Shown here piece by piece: positions 35,627-46,888 of a stretch of DNA of 64,000 bases. The notes beneath the pieces were generated by a model. The model made no database searches, had not been told where the DNA came from, and worked only from the letters and a program-made list of their open reading frames with translations. Origin of the DNA: Prochlorococcus marinus str. MIT 0918 (GTDB taxonomy: Bacteria > Cyanobacteriota > Cyanobacteriia > PCC-6307 > Cyanobiaceae); assembly GCF_027359415.1 (NCBI RefSeq), contig NZ_CP114780.1:310001-374000 (forward strand), in the 5' to 3' direction. The stretch's first letter is position 1. Each line of letters opens with the position of its first letter. Made by a program: the position numbers and the translations under genes.

Positions 35627-36460
35627 TTATACAACATTTTCTAATATATTTAATGGTCCATTTGAGTTAAGCCATTTAATATTTGAATCATTAGTTGCTA
35701 ATAGATAACCTGCAAATCCTAAGGCATTTATACTAAAACCATTAATATATTCCTTAGAACGTCTTATTATAACAATCCATTTATTACTTATAAGTAAATT
35801 ATAAGGTAACTTTGGATTGGAATCAGAAGAAGGCTGACCAATGCCTAATTTATTACATAAATATAAATATTTTTCATATATGTCTTGTGAAGATTCTTTA
35901 TTTTGATCTCTATAAATTATTAGTATATTATCCAATATTTTATTATTAAATAACTTTTGATTTTTTAAGTTATTATAAGAATCCTCTAAGGGACAAATTT
36001 TCATTTTATTATTACGGGGTAGTAACTGTATATGTCTATGGGGCTGACTAGCTCCTGATTCACTACAACTATTAAAAAACCATAATCCATTTGTATCATT
36101 ATCAACAATCTTAAATGCTTTCCAATCTTGATAAGACAACCAACCATTTTGTGGTTGCCATTCTTTAGTTATTAAGAGCATATGACATAGTTGAACTGGG
36201 TATTTATTTAAAATTAATATGTGATTATCTCCTACCAGATCTACTTCTAGATTTTTATCCCATGGTTTAAAGGGATTAATTTTAGGACCATATATCCTTT
36301 TGATTTTCCAACTATCAGAAATTACTTTTCTAAATTCAAAATAATTAGACTCATTTATTTTAATATTACTGACTATGGTTTTAATAGGTTTTAATGAAGA
36401 ATTTTCTACTGCTTGTTCTGTAACTATTTTTGCCTTTTCCCAGTAGTATCCTTTAGTCAT
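35627..36460 (-). CDS. ATP adenylyltransferase (Ap4A phosphorylase)
   Basis: A 277-residue member of the APA1/2 family in the HIT superfamily. The active-site motif is 'GASQPHRHIQLLP' (HxHxQ, about residues 140-152), preceded by 'NKYPVQLCHMLLITKEW', which fits the family's 'NKF.....H.L.vt..f' pattern. It phosphorolyses diadenosine tetraphosphate to ADP and ATP, clearing a stress nucleotide. A 527-bp gap lies upstream. Confidence 0.88.
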   Translation of the reverse strand: MTKGYYWEKAKIVTEQAVENSSLKPIKTIVSNIKINESNYFEFRKVISDSWKIKRIYGPKINPFKPWDKNLEVDLVGDNHILILNKYPVQLCHMLLITKEWQPQNGWLSYQDWKAFKIVDNDTNGLWFFNSCSESGASQPHRHIQLLPRNNKMKICPLEDSYNNLKNQKLFNNKILDNILIIYRDQNKESSQDIYEKYLYLCNKLGIGQPSSDSNPKLPYNLLISNKWIVIIRRSKEYINGFSINALGFAGYLLATNDSNIKWLNSNGPLNILENVV

Positions 36461-36987
36461 AAATCATCGAGACTTATTACTAATTATATTATTATACAAG
36501 TAGTTAGATTAATTAAATATTTTCATTTTTTAAATATTTTAAATTTTCCTCATATATTGCTTACATAATCTGACCAGTGTTATTAGAGTAATCATTCATA
36601 AACGTATTTAGACTAATGATAGCTTCATCGATTATTCATATTTGACTAAACTCCTTTTATATATGACCTAACAGTGTTTATAAGATGATATGTACAAAAA
36701 TAACCGATGCTAATATTATTGGATTTTCATTAAAATTAAAAATTGATAAATAACAAATGAATGAGAACTACACTTATAACATGAATGAATAGTATTTAAA
36801 GCATGTAACAAACTATACTAGCTACTGGTTTAATCTATGACGTAGAATCCCTTTCATATCAACCGATCTAAGCCAATCAGTAATAGAAATCAATTAAAAT
36901 AAAAAATACATTCAGACAATTTTCTTAAACAAAGGTTGACGAAACCGGGGGGTGAACGATTAAACATCAATCAGTAATATCTCCTCA
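36461..36987. other. 527-bp gap without a convincing gene
   Basis: No frame with plausible composition or ribosome-binding site is seen on either strand. The only notable base run is CCGGGGGG near 36946, unusual in such AT-rich DNA, about 40 bp before the small gene at 36988. It may contain a promoter or small RNA; nothing can be assigned. Confidence 0.45.
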
Positions 36988-37218
36988 ATGGATTGGGAGT
37001 TCTCAGAAGACGCAGCATTTAAAGCTCTGAGCGATTCTTTTCGTGAGAGTGGTGAAAACTCTGCTATAGAATTTTTGGCTAGTGCAGAGGGGGCATTCCA
37101 CTATCTAGAATTGGTACAGAATGCTGCAGGAGAAGGGGTAGATCTAAGTGATTCTGAAGAAATGAATGACTTTCAAATTGAGATAATAGAAACTCTTCAA
37201 TTACTATGCACTGAATGA
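36988..37218 (+). CDS. Small acidic protein, hypothetical
   Basis: A 76-residue acidic protein beginning MDWEFSEDAAFKALSDSFRE. Helical throughout, with 'FLASAEGAFHYLELVQNAAG'-type segments and no membrane span. Codon use is less asparagine/lysine-biased than chance frames, so it looks real. It is convergent with metH and ends 15 bp before it. Function unknown. Confidence 0.68.
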   Translation: MDWEFSEDAAFKALSDSFRESGENSAIEFLASAEGAFHYLELVQNAAGEGVDLSDSEEMNDFQIEIIETLQLLCTE

Positions 37219-37233
37219 ATCGCTAGTCAAAAA

Positions 37234-40200
37234 CTATGCACTAAAGTATTTTGCTTGGCTATGAAGTGAAATTATTGCTGTCGTACTTTGTTCTGGTATT
37301 AGTTGATCTGATTTATCCATTCTAAGTCCAATTCTATCTGCATCTAACCATTTTAATTGCTTAAAAGAGTCACTAACTTGAGGACAAGCTGGGTAACCAA
37401 AAGAATATCGACATCCCTGGTATTTTTGAGACAATATTCCTCTTATATTGTCAGGTTCATTACTAGAAAATCCACATTCCTTTCTAATAATAGAATGTGA
37501 ATATTCAGCTAATGCTTCAGCTAATTGTACAGTTAATCCGTGGAAGTATAAGTAATCTAAGTATTTGTTTTGATTAAATAATGATTGAGCATAATTTGAA
37601 GCAATTTCTCCCATTGTGACTGCTTGCATGGGTATAAAATCATTAGGTTTATTAGAATCTGCCTTATTAAAAAAATCTGATATGCAATACCTACTAGAAC
37701 CTTTTTGTCTCGGAAAAATAAAACTACCTAATAAATCCTTTTTATTAAAGTTATATACATCTAATGAATTACCATTTCTAGCACAAGGGAAATAGCCATA
37801 TACTATTGCTGGTGATATAAGACTCTTAGATTTAATAATATTGATCCATTTATTTAATATAGGTTCGGCTTTATCGTCTAAAAAAACTTCATAATCTTGT
37901 TTAGATTGATTTTTATTTCTTTTTAATTGCCATTGTCCTACAAAAAGAGCTTTTTTATCAAGGTAATAAACTATATCATCTATTTTAATATCTTTACCTA
38001 TTATAACTTTTGTACCAATAAAAGGAGGTGTTATTGACTGTTCATTTTTAATTAGATGAGATTTTTTTGTAGAAGAAGTATTAATTGAATTATTATTATT
38101 AATAGTAATAATATTATTAGCTGATGATTTTAATTTCTGAGAAGAACTCAAATTTGATAATTTAAAATCATTATTAAGCTTAGTATTATTAATAAAACCA
38201 TTTTTATCATCCCAACTACTTTCAGATTTAGATTTCATAAGAACATCCATAAATCGTAAATCTGTAAATGCATCTTTGCCATATATTACTTGTCCCATAT
38301 AAACACTATTACAATCAACATTAACAAATTTTGGAGTTAAGGCTGCTCCTCCTAAAATTACTGGGGTTGTTATACCTTCATTATTTAATGTTAAAAGATT
38401 ATCTTTCATAAATGCTGTTGATTTTACTAATAATCCACTCATTGCTATACAGTCTGGCCTATATTTCTTGTGAGCCGTAATTATTTCTGAAATATCCTGT
38501 TTTATTCCTAGATTTATTACCTGATATCCATTATTTGTCAAAATAATATCTACTAAGTTTTTTCCTATATCATGGACATCACCTTTAACTGTTGCAATAA
38601 GCAGAATACCTTTTGAATTATTAGCATCAGATATATCATCCATGTACGGTTCTAATATACTAACTGCAAACTTCATTGTTTCGGCTGATTGCAAGACGAA
38701 AGGGAGCTGCATTTGGCCAGATCCAAATAACTCTCCAACTTCCTTCATTCCATCTAATAGATAACTATTGATTATAGTCAGAGGTTGATATTTTTTTAAA
38801 GCCTCTTTTAGATTATCTTCTAAAGAAGTTCTTTCTCCATCTATAATATGTTGTTTAAGCTTATCCTCAAGAGGTAACAAATTAAAATCTTCATTACTAT
38901 CACGTAGATTTTTTGTTGTGATATCAGTGAATTCTGTTGTTAATTCTGTTAATGGATCATATTTACAAATTGAATCTTTAATAATTCTTTTATCATAAAT
39001 TAAATCCAAACATAATTTAAGATGTTTTGGATCAATCTTTGATAATGGCAATATTTTAGCAGGTGATATTATGGCAGAATCTAAACCGCATTTTATGCAT
39101 TCATTTAAGAAAACAGAATTGAGAGTAATTCGTGCAGATGAATTTAATCCAAAGCTTATATTGGATATACCAAGAACAATATGTACATTTGGATATTTTT
39201 CTTTTATTTGCGATATAGCTTTTAATGTCTCTGATGCATTTTTTCTATCTTCTTCTAAGCCTGTAGAAATTGGGAGTACAAGTGGATCATAGAAAAGGTC
39301 GTATTCTGAAATGCCACAATTAATACATTCTTTATACGATCGATTTACAATATCAATCTTTTTAGAAGCTGATCTTGCCATTCCATCTTCATCTATTGTT
39401 CCTATTACAAGAGCTGATCCATAATCCCTGGCTAGATCTAAAAATTTCTTAAATCGAATTTCACCATCTTCATAGTTTGTAGAATTAATAATACATTTTC
39501 CTCCAGCATTTTTTAAACCACTTTCAATCTTATTAATATCTGTTGAATCTAACATCAAAGGTAAATTAACATTAGAAACTAATCTCCTCACAATTTCTTT
39601 CATATCATTTACTCCATTTCTTCCTACATAATCAACATTTACATCTAATATATGTGCTTGCTCTTTTACTTGACTTTTAGCTACAGAAATTAAACCATCC
39701 CAATCATCATTATTCAATAAATCTCTTACTTTTTTTGAACCACTAGCATTTAACCTTTCTCCAATTATTAAAAATGATTTATCTTGATAATATAATGTCT
39801 TTTCATAAATAGAAGAGACACCATTTTCATAATTAATTGATCTTTTGAGATCTAGTTCAGATTTCAATAAATCATTCTTCAAAGAAACTAAATTTTTAAT
39901 ATGATCCGGTGTAGTACCACAGCAACCACCAATAACTCTTACACCTAAATCTTGAATAAAGTGCATTAGTTGCATCCTTAATTCTATAGGTGTTAATTTA
40001 TAATGAGCTGTACCTCCTATATTTTCTGGTAATCCAGCATTAGGTATACAACTAATTGGGAAATGTGAATGTTCAGATAAGTATTTTATATGAGATTTCA
40101 TTTGCTCTGGACCTGTCGCACAGTTTAAACCTAATATGTCAATATTATAGGGTTCTAAAATATTTAAAACAGCTGCAATATCTGTTCCTATAAGCATTGT

Positions 40201-40800
40201 ACCTGTAGTTTCCATTGTTACAGATACCATAACTGGAAGAGTCAAAGATGTGGAATTAAATGCTTTTTTTATTGCTATTAATGCTGCTTTAATCTGTAAA
40301 ACGTCTTGACAAGTTTCTACTGTTAATAAATCTACTTTTCCTTCTATTAATGCTTCAACCTGCTGCTGAAATGAAGAGATCATATCATCTAAACTTATAT
40401 GCCCTAATGTAGGAAGTTTGGTAGTAGGACCTATCGAACCAGCAACAAATCTTGGTTGTGCTTTAGTTGAATATTTTTTAGCAATATTTTTAGCTATAGA
40501 AGCTGCCTTAATATTTAATTCATAAGCATCGTTACTAATTCCATATTCGTCAAGAACAATTGATGTTGCTCCAAATGTATTTGTTTCTATAACATCACAT
40601 CCTGCAATTAAATAATCTTCATGAACTTTTTCAACTGCCAATGGGTTAGTTCTTACTAAATTTTCATTACACCCTTCAAGAGCAATACCCCCAAAATCAT
40701 TTGCATTTAAGTCAAGAGATTGTAATGAGGTACCCATAGCACCATCAAATATAAAGATTCTTGATGGATCAGAATTAAAATAATCTTTAAAGTTCAGCAT
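37234..40800 (-). CDS. metH: Cobalamin-dependent methionine synthase
   Basis: A 1188-residue MetH. Homocysteine-binding domain: '[11 protein letters not shown]' near 18 and the zinc cysteines in 'LGLNCATGP' and 'IGGCCGTT'. Pterin domain: '[14 protein letters not shown]'. B12-binding domain: '[11 protein letters not shown]' carries the DxHxxG cobalt-ligand histidine (about residue 748). A C-terminal activation domain has '[15 protein letters not shown]'. It transfers methyl from methyltetrahydrofolate to homocysteine and uses the cobalamin made with CobU and CobN encoded nearby. Its ATG overlaps the ilvE stop by one base. Confidence 0.97.
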   Translation of the reverse strand: MLNFKDYFNSDPSRIFIFDGAMGTSLQSLDLNANDFGGIALEGCNENLVRTNPLAVEKVHEDYLIAGCDVIETNTFGATSIVLDEYGISNDAYELNIKAASIAKNIAKKYSTKAQPRFVAGSIGPTTKLPTLGHISLDDMISSFQQQVEALIEGKVDLLTVETCQDVLQIKAALIAIKKAFNSTSLTLPVMVSVTMETTGTMLIGTDIAAVLNILEPYNIDILGLNCATGPEQMKSHIKYLSEHSHFPISCIPNAGLPENIGGTAHYKLTPIELRMQLMHFIQDLGVRVIGGCCGTTPDHIKNLVSLKNDLLKSELDLKRSINYENGVSSIYEKTLYYQDKSFLIIGERLNASGSKKVRDLLNNDDWDGLISVAKSQVKEQAHILDVNVDYVGRNGVNDMKEIVRRLVSNVNLPLMLDSTDINKIESGLKNAGGKCIINSTNYEDGEIRFKKFLDLARDYGSALVIGTIDEDGMARSASKKIDIVNRSYKECINCGISEYDLFYDPLVLPISTGLEEDRKNASETLKAISQIKEKYPNVHIVLGISNISFGLNSSARITLNSVFLNECIKCGLDSAIISPAKILPLSKIDPKHLKLCLDLIYDKRIIKDSICKYDPLTELTTEFTDITTKNLRDSNEDFNLLPLEDKLKQHIIDGERTSLEDNLKEALKKYQPLTIINSYLLDGMKEVGELFGSGQMQLPFVLQSAETMKFAVSILEPYMDDISDANNSKGILLIATVKGDVHDIGKNLVDIILTNNGYQVINLGIKQDISEIITAHKKYRPDCIAMSGLLVKSTAFMKDNLLTLNNEGITTPVILGGAALTPKFVNVDCNSVYMGQVIYGKDAFTDLRFMDVLMKSKSESSWDDKNGFINNTKLNNDFKLSNLSSSQKLKSSANNIITINNNNSINTSSTKKSHLIKNEQSITPPFIGTKVIIGKDIKIDDIVYYLDKKALFVGQWQLKRNKNQSKQDYEVFLDDKAEPILNKWINIIKSKSLISPAIVYGYFPCARNGNSLDVYNFNKKDLLGSFIFPRQKGSSRYCISDFFNKADSNKPNDFIPMQAVTMGEIASNYAQSLFNQNKYLDYLYFHGLTVQLAEALAEYSHSIIRKECGFSSNEPDNIRGILSQKYQGCRYSFGYPACPQVSDSFKQLKWLDADRIGLRMDKSDQLIPEQSTTAIISLHSQAKYFSA

Positions 40801-41729
40801 TAAGTTACATCAATAGACGAAACCCAATGACTAAAATCATTACTTTTGTTCTCAGTAATTAATATTAATTTTTCTTTTAATACGTTCATAATAGGACGTT
40901 TCGTAGTTAATTTTGTAGATTCAATTTGTTTTATAGGCGTAATCTTTGCTGCTGTACCAGTTAAAAAAACCTCATCAGCAATAAATAATTCAGTCTTATC
41001 TACAGGTCTCTCAATGACATTTATTTCAAGTGATTTAGCAATTTCTATTACACTTGCTCTTGTTATCCCTTCTAATATATCTTGATCTACTCCTGGAGTG
41101 ATAAGAACTCCATCTCTTACTATAAAAAGATTCATACCACTAGCCTCACTTACTTTACCTCTAGTATTCAATAAAAGCGCCTCATCAAAGCCTGATAGAA
41201 CAGCTTCTGTTTTTGCTAATGAACTTGTAATATATGCACCACTTATCTTACCTCTGAGAGGTAGAGAACAATCCTCTTGTCTTCTAAGACTACTAATTCG
41301 ACATGTTACCCCTTCAGGTGATAAGTAATCACCTAATTCCATTCCATAAATTAAGAAATCAGTCTCTATATTATGTAGTCTCGGTGCAATACCTAAATCA
41401 CTTGTATAAATAAATGGTCTTATATAAATTGGTTTTCTAGGCTGATTTGCTTTTAACCATTTTGAGAGACTATCTAAAATCTCCTCTTCATTAATTTCAG
41501 ATAATAGTAATTTCGCACTTTGACTTAGTCTTTTAGCATGTCTATCAGCTCTAAAAAGTAAAAAGCGCTTATCATCCATTGGATCTGGTATAGCCCTCAT
41601 GCCTCCAAAAGCGGCTGTCCCATAATGGAGAGCATGAGTTGCAATTGATATCTTAGCTTCGTCAAAGGGAACGCATTTCCCTTTAAACCATGCATATGGT
41701 AGAAATTTATGCATTGGTGATGTGGTCAT
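40800..41729 (-). CDS. ilvE: Branched-chain amino acid aminotransferase
   Basis: A 309-residue class IV PLP aminotransferase for the last step of valine, leucine and isoleucine synthesis. '[16 protein letters not shown]' near 33-48, the PLP lysine in '[13 protein letters not shown]' (about 160) and '[14 protein letters not shown]' are typical. D-amino acid transaminase or ADC lyase share the fold, but length and motifs favour IlvE. It is upstream of metH and overlaps it by one base, so the two amino-acid genes are cotranscribed. Confidence 0.92.
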   Translation of the reverse strand: MTTSPMHKFLPYAWFKGKCVPFDEAKISIATHALHYGTAAFGGMRAIPDPMDDKRFLLFRADRHAKRLSQSAKLLLSEINEEEILDSLSKWLKANQPRKPIYIRPFIYTSDLGIAPRLHNIETDFLIYGMELGDYLSPEGVTCRISSLRRQEDCSLPLRGKISGAYITSSLAKTEAVLSGFDEALLLNTRGKVSEASGMNLFIVRDGVLITPGVDQDILEGITRASVIEIAKSLEINVIERPVDKTELFIADEVFLTGTAAKITPIKQIESTKLTTKRPIMNVLKEKLILITENKSNDFSHWVSSIDVT

Positions 41730-41754
41730 AGATCACAATATTCTCTCTTTAAAG

Positions 41755-41770
41755 CTCGTAAAAAGACGAG
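41755..41770. repeat. Small hairpin between ilvE and cobN
   Basis: CTCGT...ACGAG forms a 5-bp stem with a six-base A-rich loop in the 60-bp divergent region. It could shape either leader; too short to classify. Confidence 0.35.
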
Positions 41771-41789
41771 ATAGGTAGATAATAGATTA

Positions 41790-44700
41790 ATGCATCGCAT
41801 AGCATCTCTTCCAAGTGAAGAACAATCTGAAAATTTAGAGTTTATACAGCAACCAGAGGCACCTGTTCTGTTTTTAACAAGTGCATCGTCTGATATCGCA
41901 ACATTATCTTATGTATTGCAACAAGATAAACATATTAAATTAAAAAATAATGTTAGGGCCCTACAACTAACATCCTTAAGTCATAATGCTCAAATTGATC
42001 ATTATATTTCAACAACAGCTTTAAATGCAAAAATAATAGTTGTAAGGTTCCTTGGGAGTAAATCAGATTGGTCTTATGGGTTTGAAAAACTCCAAGAATG
42101 GTCTAGTAAAGGCAAAGAAAGATTTTTATTAATCCTATCTGGGACTGAAGAACAAGATTTAGAGTTAAATGGAATGAGTAATTTATCTTTCGAATTCTCT
42201 TTAAATCTTTCGAAGTTATTAAGGGCTGGGGGGTTCGAAAATATGTCAAATTTTTTGTCTATAGTTAATGAACTATTAAATAATCAAGATCCGCAAACAA
42301 AACCAGTAGAAATTAATAAACTATCAGATCCATATAAATGGGATTGGAGAAATGAAAAAGGACAAAAGGTTGGTCTAATCTTTTATACATCTATTTTAAA
42401 TTCTGGAGATTATGATTTAGCTAATGAAATAATCAAGGTTTTAAGAAATAATAGCTTAGTTCCAAGATGTATATGGGTTAGCAGCCTTAAAAACAAAAGT
42501 GTCCAATCAGAAATAATAAGACTATTTAAACAGGAAGAAATTAGTTGTATATTATGCTCCACATATTTTTCAACTATAAATATTGATCAAGAATGTGATG
42601 ATAAATTTATATGGGATATATTAAATGTTCCAATATTACAACTATTAACATCAAATAAAGATCGTACTAATTGGAAAAGATCCTCTAGAGGATTAAACCC
42701 GTTAGATTTTACAATACAAGTTGTATTACCTGAGATTGACGGCCGTATTACTACTAAAATAGGTGGTTTTAAAACATTAGAAGAAGATAATTTTGAATTA
42801 TATTCACCAATATACAAAATAAAGCCTGATAAATATGGTATAAATTGGATAAAGGATTTTATTCTAGCATGGTTATCTCTTCAAAATACTAAGAGAAAAA
42901 ATGTTAAAGCTTCAATTGTTCTTTCTAATTATCCAATAAAAGATGGAAGAATAGCTAATGGAGTAGGTTTAGATACACCTCAGAGTTTATTACATATATT
43001 ACAGATATTAGAAAATGATGGATATTATCTAGGTAATGATAGATTGCCAAATTCTAGTAAAGAGTTAATAAGAATAATTCTCAATGCTAGAACAAATTCA
43101 TATGAAACATTAAATAACAAAACATTATCCTATGTTAAACTTGATGATTATAATGAATATTTTAATAGTCTACCAGAAGAATCAAAAGAAATAATAATAA
43201 AAAAATGGGGTTATCCAGATAATAGTGATGACTTAGAAAAATACGGCTTTCCAATTAGTGGAATAAATTTTGGAAACATTTCAATTATTATTCAACCATC
43301 AAGGGGTCATAATGAAGATAACATAATTGATATTCACTCTACAACAATTCCTCCAACTCATAGTTATTTAGCCCATTATTTATGGATATATAAAATTAAT
43401 AATTCTAATCTATTAATACATCTAGGCAAACACGGTACAGCTGAATGGCTTCCAGGTAAAAGTATAGGACTAAGTGAAAACTGCTACCCTCAAATAATTG
43501 TGCCTCCCATACCACATATCTATCCATTTATTGTTAATGATCCTGGTGAGGGTTCTCAGGCTAAAAGAAGGACTCATGCGGTTATTATTGACCACTTAAC
43601 TCCGCCTTTAGGAAGAGCAGGTTTAACTTCAGATCTTGCTCATATTGAATCACTACTTGATGAATATAATGAATCCATTATGCTTGACTCAGAAAGAACT
43701 ACCATTTTAAAGGAAAAATTAGATTTATTAATTAGAAATTATAATTTTACAAATCTATTAGATAAAGATGACAATATAAATACCAAGGATAATATTTATA
43801 ATAGATTAGATTCTTATTTATGTGAAATAAAAGAATCGCAAATTAGAATAGGGTTACATGTTTTTGGGAAATTACCTACATTTAATAATACAAAAGAGTT
43901 AATTTTATCTATAGCTTTAACTCCATCATTTAACTCTAAAGGATTAAGTCAGATCATAGCTGCTCATTTAAATTTAGATCTAGATCCTTGGTTGGATAAT
44001 TATATTGATAAACTAACTAATAATGATTTAAACAATATGTCTAAGTTAAATAACAATATATATGCCAATAATGGAGATTTAATAACATGGATTAATGATC
44101 AAGCAGAGATTATTATTTACTATTTATTATGTAATTATATCCACAAAGAAATCGATCAAGATATCATTAATAAATTACACAAGAAATTAAAAAAGCTCCT
44201 TTATAGTAATAATAATTGCCTTCAACGAATAAAAGAAAAGATTATACCTAATATTTTATTGTCACCTAAGAGTGAGATTAAATCATTAATTCAGTCCTTA
44301 AGAGGATTTAGAGTATCTAGTGGACCTTCAGGTGCTCCAACTAGGGGTAAAATCGAAGTATTACCTACCGGAAAAAATTTCTATAGTGTTGATCTTAGAT
44401 GTATTCCAACACAAGCAGCATGGGATTTAGGAAGAAAAAGTGCTAATAATATCATTGAACTTTACTTGTTAGAAAATGGAGAAAACCTTACTAATTTAGC
44501 CATGTCTGTTTGGGCCACTTCTACCATGAGAAATGGAGGAGAAGATATATGCCAATTATTATCATTAATTGGCATAAGACCTGTTTGGGATAACTTAACA
44601 TCTAAAATAATTAGTCTTGAAGTTATACCAATTAATATTCTAGGTAGACCAAGAGTTGATGTTACATTAAGGATATCTGGATTATTTAGAGATGCATTTC

Positions 44701-45530
44701 CACAGTTGATAGATCTATTAAATAATGCTTTATCAATGATAAAGCATTTAGATGAACCATCTGATATTAATCCCTATGCAGCAAGTGTAAACTCAGGTGA
44801 GCCAACTGGAAGGATATATGGGTCAGCTCCAGAAACATATGGAACCGGTTTACAAGAAATTATTAATTTAGGGACCTGGGAAACCACAAAAGATCTCTCT
44901 GAATGTTATTTAAAATCTAGCCAATGGTTATATAATAATAATGATGACCCTACTAAAGATAGAATTGGATTAGAATATACTTTATCTAAAACTAATGTTG
45001 TACTTCATAGTCAGGATAATAGAGAACATGACATTTTAGACTCAGATGATTACTACCAATTCCATGGAGGATTGGCTAATTCCGTAGAACAATTATCTGG
45101 CAATAAACCACACGTATATTTTTCTGATAACTCAAAGTTTGGCAGCCCTAAGGTACATTCTCTATATAAAGAAATAGATAAAGTAGTAAGAAGTCGTATG
45201 TTAAATGACAAATGGATTAATGGAATGATCAAACATGGATATAAAGGAGCATTTGAAATGTCAGCTAGTTTAGATTATTTATTTGCTTTTGATGCTACAA
45301 CTAATGATGTACCTGATTGGTGTTATTCTTCATTAATCAAGAAATGGTTATTAAACAATACTGTAAAGAATTTTATTCTAAACGAAAATCCTTGGGTACT
45401 TAGAGATATTACTGAAAGATTATTGGAGGCAAATAATAGAAAGATGTGGGAAGCATCTCAAGAAGAACTAGAAACTATAAAAGAAATATTATTAGAATCT
45501 GAAAAAAACATAGAGCAATCACTTTATTAG
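41790..45530 (+). CDS. cobN: Cobaltochelatase subunit CobN
   Basis: A 1246-residue CobN/ChlH-like chelatase subunit that inserts cobalt into the corrin ring. 'DGRIANGVGLDTPQSLL' (about 390), 'LIHLGKHGTAEWLPGKS' (about 545), 'GPSGAPTRGKIEVLPTGKNFYS' (850 region), 'VWATSTMRNGGED' and 'YGSAPETYGTGLQ' are CobN signatures. The size matches cobalt rather than magnesium chelatase (ChlH about 1330). In cyanobacteria the ATPase subunits are probably shared with ChlI/ChlD. It is monocistronic. Confidence 0.93.
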   Translation: MHRIASLPSEEQSENLEFIQQPEAPVLFLTSASSDIATLSYVLQQDKHIKLKNNVRALQLTSLSHNAQIDHYISTTALNAKIIVVRFLGSKSDWSYGFEKLQEWSSKGKERFLLILSGTEEQDLELNGMSNLSFEFSLNLSKLLRAGGFENMSNFLSIVNELLNNQDPQTKPVEINKLSDPYKWDWRNEKGQKVGLIFYTSILNSGDYDLANEIIKVLRNNSLVPRCIWVSSLKNKSVQSEIIRLFKQEEISCILCSTYFSTINIDQECDDKFIWDILNVPILQLLTSNKDRTNWKRSSRGLNPLDFTIQVVLPEIDGRITTKIGGFKTLEEDNFELYSPIYKIKPDKYGINWIKDFILAWLSLQNTKRKNVKASIVLSNYPIKDGRIANGVGLDTPQSLLHILQILENDGYYLGNDRLPNSSKELIRIILNARTNSYETLNNKTLSYVKLDDYNEYFNSLPEESKEIIIKKWGYPDNSDDLEKYGFPISGINFGNISIIIQPSRGHNEDNIIDIHSTTIPPTHSYLAHYLWIYKINNSNLLIHLGKHGTAEWLPGKSIGLSENCYPQIIVPPIPHIYPFIVNDPGEGSQAKRRTHAVIIDHLTPPLGRAGLTSDLAHIESLLDEYNESIMLDSERTTILKEKLDLLIRNYNFTNLLDKDDNINTKDNIYNRLDSYLCEIKESQIRIGLHVFGKLPTFNNTKELILSIALTPSFNSKGLSQIIAAHLNLDLDPWLDNYIDKLTNNDLNNMSKLNNNIYANNGDLITWINDQAEIIIYYLLCNYIHKEIDQDIINKLHKKLKKLLYSNNNCLQRIKEKIIPNILLSPKSEIKSLIQSLRGFRVSSGPSGAPTRGKIEVLPTGKNFYSVDLRCIPTQAAWDLGRKSANNIIELYLLENGENLTNLAMSVWATSTMRNGGEDICQLLSLIGIRPVWDNLTSKIISLEVIPINILGRPRVDVTLRISGLFRDAFPQLIDLLNNALSMIKHLDEPSDINPYAASVNSGEPTGRIYGSAPETYGTGLQEIINLGTWETTKDLSECYLKSSQWLYNNNDDPTKDRIGLEYTLSKTNVVLHSQDNREHDILDSDDYYQFHGGLANSVEQLSGNKPHVYFSDNSKFGSPKVHSLYKEIDKVVRSRMLNDKWINGMIKHGYKGAFEMSASLDYLFAFDATTNDVPDWCYSSLIKKWLLNNTVKNFILNENPWVLRDITERLLEANNRKMWEASQEELETIKEILLESEKNIEQSLY

Positions 45531-45547
45531 TAGATAGATAATAAGTA

Positions 45548-46207
45548 TTAACGTCGTAAAAGTGAATATCCGTGTGTATCTGTACCACAAGTTTTCAATA
45601 AATTATATCTTGAAATATAATTATCAATTGAATTACATATTAATTCTGATGGTTTCCAATTGCTAGAGAAACTATAGTCATACCAAACTTCTACACCATT
45701 AATTCCAAGTAAATATGCTTCATCAATCAATTTTTTATAATCAATTCTATACCGAGCAGGGTGAGCTAAAATCGATAAGCCATTAGCTAATTTAATAGCT
45801 TTGATAACATTCTCTGCTCTTAATGATAAACCTATAGAAGCTTCATTATTAATATAAGGAGATATTGCTGGTGAAGCTATATCAAATCCTAATCCAATAA
45901 TATGTACAAGGCAATTTTTTAATATGCAACTAATTTCTATTCCACTCCAAATTTGTGGTAAGAAAAAATTAATATTATTTTCTTGTTTCCATGAATTAAT
46001 TAATTTATATGCTGTTATCGAATGATGATCTGTTATCGCAAAATGTTGTAAACCTAATTTACTAGCTTGCTTTAATAAACTAATAGGATCTAGACTCCCA
46101 TCGCTATAAATAGTATGCATATGTAAGTTAATATTTAAAGGACAACTATATTGATTGATATTATATATAACTTTAACTAATGGATGTTTTAGTCTATCTG
46201 ACATCAA
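45548..46207 (-). CDS. PHP-domain metallophosphoesterase
   Basis: A 219-residue PHP-family protein. Metal-binding motifs are 'LHMHTIYSDGS' (HxH with D, residues 24-34), 'ITDHHSIT' (about 57-64), 'GIEISC', 'LAHPARYR' (about 145) and 'GTDTHGYS' at the C-terminus. Family members hydrolyse nucleoside 3',5'-bisphosphates or RNA oligonucleotides (TrpH/RNase AM-type). The substrate is not shown by sequence. It is 3 bp downstream of hemJ. Confidence 0.88.
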   Translation of the reverse strand: MMSDRLKHPLVKVIYNINQYSCPLNINLHMHTIYSDGSLDPISLLKQASKLGLQHFAITDHHSITAYKLINSWKQENNINFFLPQIWSGIEISCILKNCLVHIIGLGFDIASPAISPYINNEASIGLSLRAENVIKAIKLANGLSILAHPARYRIDYKKLIDEAYLLGINGVEVWYDYSFSSNWKPSELICNSIDNYISRYNLLKTCGTDTHGYSLLRR

Positions 46208-46210
46208 ATA

Positions 46211-46777
46211 TTAGAGGGCTTTTGATTGATTCAGTCGCCTAAACCTAGCATAAAATTGAATAGATAAAGCCATGAGGATTATTAATAAGACTATAAACCA
46301 AGTAACTGCACTTGTAGGGAAACTATTTTTAAAGACAACAAGCATAACTACACATACTAAGAAGAGTGTAGGCAACTCATTTAAAACTCTTAATTGTTTA
46401 CCAGTCATCTTACATTCTTTTTTTCTAAGATTATTCATTATTTTATAACAGTAGAAATGATAAATTAACAGTAATAGAACAAAACCTAATTTAATTTGCA
46501 TCCATATTTGACTAAGCCAAGTAGGTTCAATAACTAATAAGCCTATTGCCATCGATGTAGTTAGTATCATACCCGGAGTGGTAATTATATTAGCTAACCT
46601 TAATTCCATTAATGAATATTGTTTATGAAATGCTTCCTGAATATTTTGTTCTAACTCTTGTGATTCTACATGGTAGATAAAAAGCCTAACTAAATAGAAA
46701 AGACCGGCAAACCATACAACAACACCTATTATATGAAGGGATTTAAACCATAAATAAGCTTCTGGTGGTAAATTCAT
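46211..46777 (-). CDS. hemJ: Protoporphyrinogen IX oxidase HemJ
   Basis: A 188-residue membrane enzyme (UPF0093) that oxidises protoporphyrinogen IX to protoporphyrin IX before the heme/chlorophyll branch. About four membrane helices are seen. The conserved 'WFKSLHIIGVVVWFAGLFYLVRLF' region at residues 10-33 includes the heme-ligand histidine near residue 16. 'NIITTPGMILT' and 'WMQIKLGFVLLLLIYH' follow. It feeds the pathway in which AcsF acts. It leads the PHP gene. Confidence 0.94.
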   Translation of the reverse strand: MNLPPEAYLWFKSLHIIGVVVWFAGLFYLVRLFIYHVESQELEQNIQEAFHKQYSLMELRLANIITTPGMILTTSMAIGLLVIEPTWLSQIWMQIKLGFVLLLLIYHFYCYKIMNNLRKKECKMTGKQLRVLNELPTLFLVCVVMLVVFKNSFPTSAVTWFIVLLIILMALSIQFYARFRRLNQSKAL

Positions 46778-46888
46778 AATTTATTTATATTATTAATAAG
46801 ATACTCTTTGATAACTGAATTGTCACCTTATTTTAATAATAGATTATTTATATTTAGAGATAATAGCAGTATTTTTATTTATTGGAAG

